64,000 bases of DNA from an uncultured Clostridia bacterium. GTDB taxonomy: Bacteria; Bacillota; Clostridia; Christensenellales; UBA1242. Positions 57,549 to 64,000 of this stretch are shown in pieces. The stretch covers positions 124,001-188,000 of the forward strand of contig CAKVLP010000002.1 in NCBI GenBank assembly GCA_934757825.1. The letters are read 5' to 3'. Numbering within the stretch: position 1 is the first letter of the stretch; every line of letters starts with the position of its first letter. The translations under genes and the position numbers were made by a program. The notes beneath the pieces were generated by a model. The model did not search any database. It had not been told where the DNA came from and saw only the letters and a program-made list of their open reading frames with translations.

Positions 57549-59735
57549 ATGGACGAATTTATTTCACTTCTCAAAACCACCTACGACAACGACAAAAAAA
57601 TAGCCGGCATTGATGTGCTACTAAAAACTGCAATGGAAAAACAATCTACGCATTACTTGTACGATTTGGATTTTGCGGTTGCGTGTGCAAAATCGGTTGT
57701 TGACAACAAACTCGACCTTGAATCGGTTTTGACGACCCTATATTATTGCTTGTCGCGTGGCGAACTTATTTCGCTCGACATTATTAAAGAAAAATCAATC
57801 AAAAGCAAAGTTGAAGCACTTTACAACATCTCAAAACTTAACCTTAGTAGCAAAGAGGAAATTGAGGTTTCCATCAACAAGATGTTTTTGAATATGGCAA
57901 AAGACATTCGTGTCGTGATTATAAAACTTTGCATCGAAAAAGAAAAACTTAATTTCCTAGATAGATTTGCGCCTAAAAAGGTTGACCAATTGATGCGTTC
58001 CTACCGCGATATTTACTCTCCGATTGCTAGTATGCTTGGCTTTTCGAGAGTTAAAGACGCGCTAGAAGAAGCGACATTTAAGTACTACAACCCTAAATTC
58101 TACGACGACCTTAGCAAAACGCTAGAAACCTACGTTTTGCGTGGAAAAGAGTCAATTGACGGCGCAGTGGAAAAAATAAAGGAAGAACTTGTTCCGGTTA
58201 TCCCAAATGTCAAGGTATACGGCCGTCAAAAAAAGATAAGCAGTATCGCCAAAAAACTTCAAAAGAAGAATATGTATGTCGACAGCATTCAAGATGTTTA
58301 CGGCTCAAACGTGCTAAACAAAGCGATGACAGCCAAGTCGTTTAAAGAGGTAAAACTGGCTCAAATAGTGGATATTTTGGCGCTTAGAGTGCTCGTAAAC
58401 ACAGTTGAGGAGTGCTATATGGTGCTCGGCAAAGTCTTTACACTATTTACCCCAATCGGCAACTTTAAGGACTACATCTCACACCCTAAGGAAAATGGTT
58501 ATCAATCGCTTCACACGCTTGTTATGCTTGAAAATGGATATCCGCTTGAAATACAAATAAGGACGTTTGCAATGCATACGTTTGCGGAATATGGTATGGC
58601 GAGCCATTGGGCATATAAGGCAAGAACACAAGTTAAGGAAAGTGACTATCAGATAAACCATATTCGCCAGGTTTTGGATTATTACAAAGATAAGCCATTC
58701 TACGAACTTTACGACGCGATGAAAACTGACTTTTACAGCGGAATGATATATGTTCAGACGCCACTTGGTAAAATTCTAGAATTGCCAGAGGGTGCAACAC
58801 CAATCGACTTTGCGTATGCAATTCATTCCAATGTTGGCAATAAATGCGTGGGCGCTAAAATAAACGACAATATGGTGCCACTTACTGCCGAACTTAGAAA
58901 TGGCGATGTGGTGGAAATTTTGACCAACACCAACGCGAAAGGCCCTTCAAGAGATTGGCTAAAAATTGTTAAGACCCAAAACGCCAAGTCGAAAATCAAC
59001 TATTATTTCAAAAAACAAATGAAAGAGGAAAATATTAAGCGTGGCAAATCGATACTTGAAGAGCAGGCGAAAACGCTTAACATAAACCTATCAAAACTTT
59101 TGGTCGACAAGTATTTACAGCCAGTTTACGAGAGGTATTCGCTATCGTCGCTTGATGATATGTTTGCTTCCCTTGGATATGGCGGAGTTACAGCAACACA
59201 AATTCTAAACAAACTTGTTGCAACTCAAAAAGAGTTGGATGGCGAAGAAAAACCTGAAAAACCATTGTACGCACCACGACCTATGAAAGAGCAGGCGCAA
59301 AACAAGTCGGTTAATGTAATGGGTTATTCGGATATGTTTGTAAAATACGCAGGCTGTTGCAACCCAATTCCAGGTGACAATATTATCGGCTATGTGTCGC
59401 GTGGGTCGGGTGTTACCATACACCGAAACAACTGCCCAGAACTTAAAAACTGCGAGTTTGAGAGACTGGTGGAGTGTAATTGGAATGATGTTCCCGACGG
59501 CAGATTCGTAAGTAAACTTACCATTATGTGTGACAACAAGTACGGCGTACTTACCACAATTTCCAAAAAGATTTCCGATATGAAAATCAATATGGTCGGC
59601 ATCTCGTCGCACAGTATCGACGTAAACACTGTTGTGCTTATCATTCAGGTTGAGGTAAAACAAAAAGACCAGATTGACGACCTTATTAAAAAGATAAACA
59701 ACTTCTCGTTTGTAAAAGAAATCCGCAGAGCGTAA
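57549..59735 (+). CDS. relA: RelA-type ppGpp synthetase with dead hydrolase domain
   Basis: 728 residues, with all Rel domains in order: HD-like, synthetase, TGS (LPEGATPIDFAYAIHS), zinc-finger or RIS region (GCCNPIPGDNIIGY) and ACT. The hydrolase metal ligands are gone. LHDVVED reads LYYCLSR (64-70), LADRLHN reads LCIEKEK (127-133), and no HP remains in the first helix. The synthetase keeps GRQKKISSI, ALRVLV, NGYQSLHT and EIQIRT, so it should make ppGpp. A 26-residue insert follows the first synthetase motif. The function should be synthesis only. Confidence 0.93.
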   Translation: MDEFISLLKTTYDNDKKIAGIDVLLKTAMEKQSTHYLYDLDFAVACAKSVVDNKLDLESVLTTLYYCLSRGELISLDIIKEKSIKSKVEALYNISKLNLSSKEEIEVSINKMFLNMAKDIRVVIIKLCIEKEKLNFLDRFAPKKVDQLMRSYRDIYSPIASMLGFSRVKDALEEATFKYYNPKFYDDLSKTLETYVLRGKESIDGAVEKIKEELVPVIPNVKVYGRQKKISSIAKKLQKKNMYVDSIQDVYGSNVLNKAMTAKSFKEVKLAQIVDILALRVLVNTVEECYMVLGKVFTLFTPIGNFKDYISHPKENGYQSLHTLVMLENGYPLEIQIRTFAMHTFAEYGMASHWAYKARTQVKESDYQINHIRQVLDYYKDKPFYELYDAMKTDFYSGMIYVQTPLGKILELPEGATPIDFAYAIHSNVGNKCVGAKINDNMVPLTAELRNGDVVEILTNTNAKGPSRDWLKIVKTQNAKSKINYYFKKQMKEENIKRGKSILEEQAKTLNINLSKLLVDKYLQPVYERYSLSSLDDMFASLGYGGVTATQILNKLVATQKELDGEEKPEKPLYAPRPMKEQAQNKSVNVMGYSDMFVKYAGCCNPIPGDNIIGYVSRGSGVTIHRNNCPELKNCEFERLVECNWNDVPDGRFVSKLTIMCDNKYGVLTTISKKISDMKINMVGISSHSIDVNTVVLIIQVEVKQKDQIDDLIKKINNFSFVKEIRRA

Positions 59736-59745
59736 TAAAAAATAC

Positions 59746-59774
59746 AAAAATGCCTTTACACAGGGCATTTTTTA
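59746..59774 (+). terminator. relA terminator
   Basis: AAAATGCC (59747-59754) pairs with GGCATTTT (59764-59771), then T residues. Confidence 0.82.
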
Positions 59775-59862
59775 TGTTATTATATTGTCGTTACCTATGG
59801 CTAGGGCATTAGACTACCTTCATCTATGTGCTTGGTCGTATGGCGAATTAAAGTAAAATAGG
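59775..59862 (+). promoter_or_regulatory. rpsO leader, possible S15-responsive RNA
   Basis: The GC-richer stretch from about 59790 to 59850 (TACCTATGGCTAGGGCATT and following) can fold into short helices just before the rpsO AGGAGG site. In many bacteria S15 represses its own gene through such a leader. No clear promoter box is seen, so this call is tentative. Confidence 0.3.
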
Positions 59863-59871
59863 AGGTTTAGT

Positions 59872-60135
59872 ATGATAAATAAAGAGAAAAAACAAGCAGT
59901 TATAAATGCCTATGCTAAGAAAGACGGCGATACTGGTTCTTGCGAAGTTCAAATTGCTATTCTTACCGAAAGAATTAAAGAACTTACCGAACATATGAAG
60001 AAAAATCCTAACGATTTACATTCTCGTCGTGGTCTTACTCAAATGGTTGCTAATCGTAAAAAATTGTTGCGCTACTTGGAAAACACCGATTTACAAGCAT
60101 ACCGTGCTTTGAAAGAGAAATTGCAAATCAGATAA
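59872..60135 (+). CDS. rpsO: 30S ribosomal protein S15
   Basis: 87 residues. GDTGSCEVQIAILTERI, LHSRRGL and NRKKLLRYL are the uS15 signature. It binds the 16S rRNA central domain early in assembly. The rpsO-pnp-ylxY order matches Bacillus. Confidence 0.97.
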   Translation: MINKEKKQAVINAYAKKDGDTGSCEVQIAILTERIKELTEHMKKNPNDLHSRRGLTQMVANRKKLLRYLENTDLQAYRALKEKLQIR

Positions 60136-60140
60136 CGAAA

Positions 60141-60169
60141 AAACGCGGAAGGAAACTTTCGCTTTTTTT
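60141..60169 (+). terminator. rpsO-pnp hairpin
   Basis: GCGGAAG (60145-60151), GAAA tetraloop, CTTTCGC (60156-60162), then seven T residues. It probably ends most rpsO transcripts and lets a fraction through to pnp. Confidence 0.8.
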
Positions 60170-60187
60170 AATTTTTAAGGAGAATTT

Positions 60188-62272
60188 ATGGAGAATAGAG
60201 TATTTAAAACAGAAATAGGTGGCAAAGTTGTTGAAGTTCAAGTTGGCAAATATGCTATGCAAGCAAATGGTCACTGTTTCATTAAGTGTGGCGATACAGT
60301 TGTTATGGCCAACACTTGTATGAGCAAAGAACCACGTCCGGGCCAGGACTTCTTCCCACTTAGCGTCGATTACGACGAAAAACTTTATGCAGTTGGCAAA
60401 ATCCCAGGTGGTTTTAAAAAACGTGAAGGTAGACCTGCTGATAGTGCCATTTTGGTTAGCAGGTTAATAGATAGACCGCTTAGACCATTGTTCCCTAAGG
60501 GACTATTTAACGATGTTAGTGTTATCGTTACACCACTAAGTGTAGATTACGATACACCGCCAGAACCACTTGCAATGTTTGCTAGTTCGGTTGCACTAAC
60601 TGTGAGCGACATTCCATTTGGTGGCCCAACAGGAAGCGTACAAGTGGCTTATGTTGATGGCAAGTACATCATCAACCCTAACACCGACGAGATGGAAAAG
60701 AGCCTTATGGACCTTAAAGTTGCTGGAACAAAAGAGGCAATTTTGATGGTTGAAGCAGGTGCAAAAGAAGTAAGCGAAGAAGTTATGCTTCAAGGTATTT
60801 TATTTGCACACGAAGAGATTAAAAAACAAGTTATTTTCCAAGAACAAATGGCAAAAGAACTTGGCATTACCAAAAACGATAAGATAGAGTATTACACAAT
60901 TCCTGAGGAACTTGAAAAAGACGTTAGGGAATATGCAACTCCATTATTTGTTAAGGTTATGGAAAATTTTGATCGACACGAAAGAGAAAAAGCCGAAGAA
61001 AAAGCCGATGAGGAAATTTTGGAACATTTCGCTGAAAAATATGGCGAGCAAAAACGTGAAATTCTTGATACTTGCTACAAGATTAAGAAAGAAATTATGC
61101 GTTCTAAGATTATCAATCAAGGTATCCGCCCAGATGGACGTAAACTTGATGAAATCCGCCCAATTTGGTGCGAAGTAGGCATTCTTCCAAGAGTTCACGG
61201 CAGTGCAGTATTTACTCGTGGGGAAACACAAGTTCTTACAACTGTTACACTTGGAAGTCTTAGCGATATGCAAAAACTGGAAGGTCTTGACGAAGAGGAT
61301 ACCAAACGTTATATGCACCACTACAATATGCCTGGTTACACAACAGGCGAGGCGAGAGGGCTTAAATCCGCTGGTCGTCGTGAGATTGGTCACGGTGCAC
61401 TTGCTGAACGTAGTTTGGTTCCAGTTTTGCCTAGCGAGGAAGAGTTCCCTTATGCAATCCGTACAGTTAGCGAGGTGCTTAGCAGTAACGGTTCTACTAG
61501 CCAAGCAAGCGTTTGCGGTAGCACATTGTCTCTAATGCAAGCCGGCGTTCCTATTAAAAAGCCTGTTGCTGGTATCGCTATGGGTCTTATTAAAGACGAA
61601 GCAAGCGGAAAAGTTGCTATCCTAAGTGATATTCAAGGTCTTGAAGACTTCCTTGGCGATATGGACTTCAAAGTTGCTGGTACTAAGGACGGTATCACTG
61701 CTATTCAAATGGATATCAAGATTAAAGGTATCGACGAGAAGATTTTGCGTGAAGCACTAGAACGCGCAAGACTTGGCAGACTACACATTCTTGGCATTAT
61801 GATGAAGACAATTAGTGAACCAAACAAACAACTTAGCCCATATGCTCCTAAGATTATTTCTTTCAACATCAACCCTGAGAAGATTAAAGACGTAATCGGT
61901 TCTGGTGGAAAAACTATCAACAAGATTATTGACGAAACAGGTGTTAAAATTGATATCACTGACGATGGTCTTGTAATGGTTCTTGGCATCGAACAAGAGA
62001 AGATGGAAAGAGCAAAAGAGATGATTTTGGGAATTGCCGAAGATCTAGAACTTGACAAAACCTACACCGGTACAGTAAATAGAATTCTTACATTCGGTGC
62101 ATTTGTTGACCTAGGATATGGCAAAGAAGGAATGATCCATATTTCAAAACTAAGTTCAAAACGCGTTGAAAAAGTAGAAGACGTTGTGAACATTGGCGAT
62201 AAGGTTGAGGTTAAGGTTATCAAAATAGATAAAGGTAAAGTTGACCTAAAACTTATTGGCGTATTTAAATAA
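60188..62272 (+). CDS. pnp: Polyribonucleotide nucleotidyltransferase (PNPase)
   Basis: 694 residues. Two RNase PH domains flank the helical domain, the catalytic block is MDFKVAGTKDGITAIQMDIK, and KH (FNINPEKIKDVIGSGGKTINKI) and S1 (YTGTVNRILTFGAFVDLGYGKEGMIHIS) domains close the protein. It degrades RNA 3' to 5' by phosphorolysis. The S1 domain is followed by almost no tail, so the protein is at the short end of the family. Confidence 0.97.
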   Translation: MENRVFKTEIGGKVVEVQVGKYAMQANGHCFIKCGDTVVMANTCMSKEPRPGQDFFPLSVDYDEKLYAVGKIPGGFKKREGRPADSAILVSRLIDRPLRPLFPKGLFNDVSVIVTPLSVDYDTPPEPLAMFASSVALTVSDIPFGGPTGSVQVAYVDGKYIINPNTDEMEKSLMDLKVAGTKEAILMVEAGAKEVSEEVMLQGILFAHEEIKKQVIFQEQMAKELGITKNDKIEYYTIPEELEKDVREYATPLFVKVMENFDRHEREKAEEKADEEILEHFAEKYGEQKREILDTCYKIKKEIMRSKIINQGIRPDGRKLDEIRPIWCEVGILPRVHGSAVFTRGETQVLTTVTLGSLSDMQKLEGLDEEDTKRYMHHYNMPGYTTGEARGLKSAGRREIGHGALAERSLVPVLPSEEEFPYAIRTVSEVLSSNGSTSQASVCGSTLSLMQAGVPIKKPVAGIAMGLIKDEASGKVAILSDIQGLEDFLGDMDFKVAGTKDGITAIQMDIKIKGIDEKILREALERARLGRLHILGIMMKTISEPNKQLSPYAPKIISFNINPEKIKDVIGSGGKTINKIIDETGVKIDITDDGLVMVLGIEQEKMERAKEMILGIAEDLELDKTYTGTVNRILTFGAFVDLGYGKEGMIHISKLSSKRVEKVEDVVNIGDKVEVKVIKIDKGKVDLKLIGVFK

Positions 62273-62273
62273 C

Positions 62274-62308
62274 AAAAAAGACTTGTCAAATTAGACAAGT
62301 CTTTTTTG
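62274..62308 (+). terminator. pnp terminator
   Basis: AAAAAAGACTTGTC (62274-62287) pairs with GACAAGTC (62294-62301) and the T-run. Confidence 0.88.
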
Positions 62309-62323
62309 TCTCAAAACAATTAT

Positions 62324-62352
62324 TCATATCAAAAAATTTATCCTCATATACT
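62324..62352 (+). promoter_or_regulatory. Possible sigma-E-type sporulation promoter
   Basis: TCATATC (62324-62330), 14 bp, CATATACT (62345-62352). This is close to the mother-cell sigma-E pattern, while no good sigma-A box is present before the ylxY-like gene. Confidence 0.45.
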
Positions 62353-62370
62353 ATACAAATGGAGTAGTGT

Positions 62371-63078
62371 ATGAAAGTAAAAAAATATAGGATATATAGC
62401 AATGTTTTGATTGTAACAATGCTCGCTAGTTTGATGTTTTTTGTGTTCAATATCAACAGCAATTACGTGTTTAGTTATATTAACCCAGAAGTGATTTACA
62501 AGGGCAACACAAGTAGCAAAAACGTGAGCCTTATGATAAACGTTTACTGGGGCAACGAGTATATTGACGACATACTATGCATACTTAAAGAAAATGGCGT
62601 AAAAACGACGTTTTTCGTGGGTGGAAGTTGGGCGATTAAACACCCTGAAATCCTTAAAAAAATAGCCGACGACGGGCACGAAATTGCCAATCACGGATAC
62701 TTTCATAAAGACCACGACAAACTTAGTTATCAACAAAATTATGACGAAATTAAGAAGTGCCACGAGGTTGTTAAAAGCATACTCGGAGTTGATATGAATT
62801 TGTTTGCTCCGCCAAGTGGCGCGTTTAACAAAACCACGCTTGAAGTTGCAAATGAACTAGGTTATCGCACCATAATGTGGACGTATGACACAATTGATTG
62901 GCGCGATAGGGACGCAAATTTGATATTCAAAAGGGCGACTAAAAACCTATGTGGCGGAAACCTAATTCTTGCGCATCCGACAGAGGACACACTCAAAGCA
63001 TTGCCTAAGATTTTGAAGTATTATAGCGATAATGGTTTTACTGCCACGACAGTGAGTGAAACACTTAAAGTTGTGTAG
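62371..63078 (+). CDS. ylxY: YlxY-like polysaccharide deacetylase-family protein
   Basis: 235 residues. An N-terminal signal anchor (about 11-28) places the NodB domain outside the membrane. The His pair of motif 2 is kept (NHGYFHKDH) but the metal-binding TFDD of motif 1 reads INVYWG, so the catalytic Asp is missing. This INV.WG form is, as far as I recall, typical of the YlxY branch. In Bacillus ylxY follows pnp and is linked to sporulation. It may bind peptidoglycan or cortex without deacetylating it. Confidence 0.8.
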   Translation: MKVKKYRIYSNVLIVTMLASLMFFVFNINSNYVFSYINPEVIYKGNTSSKNVSLMINVYWGNEYIDDILCILKENGVKTTFFVGGSWAIKHPEILKKIADDGHEIANHGYFHKDHDKLSYQQNYDEIKKCHEVVKSILGVDMNLFAPPSGAFNKTTLEVANELGYRTIMWTYDTIDWRDRDANLIFKRATKNLCGGNLILAHPTEDTLKALPKILKYYSDNGFTATTVSETLKVV

Positions 63079-63094
63079 AACAATTCAATCAAAG

Positions 63095-63153
63095 TAGCGG
63101 GTATAAATAAAATAAACTTTGGAGTTTTTTTAAAGTAACCCGCTATTTTGTTT
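63095..63153 (+). terminator. Terminator with inner hairpin
   Basis: TAGCGGGT (63095-63102) pairs with ACCCGCTA (63138-63145) around an inner stem, followed by TTTTGTTTT. Confidence 0.65.
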
Positions 63154-63207
63154 TATAAATTAAACTTAATGTGATATAATTTGAAAAAACTTGTATAGGT
63201 GGTTATT

Positions 63208-64000
63208 TTGGCTATTTATTCAAAAAATTCAAATAAGAAATTATCTAAAAGCGCACTTAGAAAAACTGGCATTGCTTTTGTGTCGGTTTTCGGCGTTTTG
63301 TTTATAAACCTTGTGTTTAATATTGTCCCATTTCTAAACTCGTTTTTCCTAGGATTTTTGGGACTTTTTACTTATGCAATTTTTCTATTTAACATTGTCC
63401 TTGGCATATTGTTTATCTTGGAAAAACAGATTTCCATTAACGGCAAAACGCTTGCACTTATTATTGCGACGTTGTGCCTTTTTGTGTGTCTGATTCACAC
63501 CATAACAACAGGCAAGTACATTGACTATTCCTACGGCGAATATTTGGCTACTTGCTACAACACCAAGGTTACGGCTGGCGGTCTTCTTTTTGCGATTGTC
63601 ACATTCCCAGTGATGTATATTACGCAGTTTGTAGGGGCGTGTGTGTCATTTGTGATTGCTATGATAATCACAACATCGCTTACAATTGACCGCTTTATCA
63701 CCCACAAACAAGTGGCTGTTGCAAAACCTGTCAAGTCAATCGACGCTGTTCAAGATGAGCAACAATACGACTTTAATGAGTCCGATGAAGAACCCGAAAC
63801 AATGGAAACCGAGCCAGCAAAATCAAATGTTGACGACGATATTTTCATTAAAGACGAAGAGCCAGACGAGAAAAAGACCGCTAGGAAAATCCTTGGACTT
63901 AGAAATTATGATGACGAAAATAACGACGAGGAAGAAGAACCAGAGGAATTCACATCGTTTAAGCAAAAAGTCAGAACCAGTTCGAATAAGCCAAACTTCA
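63208..64000 (+). CDS. Four-helix membrane protein, possibly FtsK/SpoIIIE N-terminus (partial)
   Basis: A TTG at 63208 follows AGGTGG with 5-base spacing and opens a frame that runs past the window end (264 codons). An extended -10 TGATATAAT lies at 63172-63180. About four hydrophobic segments occupy residues 20-160, followed by a very acidic linker (QQYDFNESDEEPETMETEP and beyond). Four helices, then an acidic linker, and the position after ylxY, fit the DNA translocase FtsK/SpoIIIE. Its motor domain would lie outside the window, so the name is not confirmed. Confidence 0.6.
   Translation, partial: MAIYSKNSNKKLSKSALRKTGIAFVSVFGVLFINLVFNIVPFLNSFFLGFLGLFTYAIFLFNIVLGILFILEKQISINGKTLALIIATLCLFVCLIHTITTGKYIDYSYGEYLATCYNTKVTAGGLLFAIVTFPVMYITQFVGACVSFVIAMIITTSLTIDRFITHKQVAVAKPVKSIDAVQDEQQYDFNESDEEPETMETEPAKSNVDDDIFIKDEEPDEKKTARKILGLRNYDDENNDEEEEPEEFTSFKQKVRTSSNKPNF

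Overview
The window looks like a chromosomal segment of a low-GC, endospore-forming Bacillota (Clostridia-like) bacterium. Genes use strong GGAGG-type ribosome binding sites and the standard code (TGA ends grpE and fmt), most transcription is on the + strand, and the gene order follows Bacillus/Clostridium housekeeping clusters. Three sporulation-type genes sit where synteny predicts them: a 32-residue SpoVM-like peptide (30149-30247), a YtxC-like protein upstream of thrS, and a YlxY-like deacetylase after pnp. Assignment below class level is not possible from sequence reading alone; an uncultured gut lineage would fit, but that is inference.

Layout. 1-833: end of a minus-strand GDPD-fold protein whose catalytic residues are lost. 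1048-14325: lepA-hemW, three small helical paralogues, a CIRCE-controlled hrcA-grpE-dnaK-dnaJ operon, an orphan protein where prmA is usually found, then rsmE-mtaB-HIT-rpsU. 14414-26465: DNA repair and replication (pcrA, ligA, priA), rpoZ, and the overlapping def-fmt-rsmB-rlmN-rsgA-rpe block, without the prpC-prkC pair usually found in it. 26469-30148: an accessory island with two cytosolic-looking BspA-type leucine-rich-repeat proteins under near-identical promoters, a 20-bp tandem repeat and a long inverted repeat. 30149-32752: spoVM, divergent rpmB, asp23 and fakA. 32753-34212: a very small basic/Cys protein and tRNA genes (Val, Gly, Cys, Leu) with a broken tRNA-Gly copy. 34417-37673: a compact M3-like metallopeptidase and a pair of ABC-exporter membrane halves with no ATPase domain.

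37682-47073: argS, ytxC-like, T-box-controlled thrS lacking the TGS domain, a zinc-ribbon protein, a small Xre regulator, the L20-leader infC (apparent AUU start)-rpmI-rplT operon, a TrmH-family methyltransferase, yebC and a GNAT acetyltransferase. 47131-59774: ruvCAB-queA-tgt-yajC-(TIGR04086)-secD-secF-recJ-relA, where RelA has lost every hydrolase metal ligand. 59872-64000: rpsO, pnp, ylxY-like, and the start of a four-helix membrane protein that may be FtsK/SpoIIIE.

Most genes are translation, tRNA/rRNA modification, recombination, secretion and stress functions. The least explained parts are the intracellular LRR pair with its shared C-terminal tag, the three small paralogues, the ATPase-less exporter pair and the pseudoenzymes. 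Promoters and terminators were found by eye, not by a trained model.
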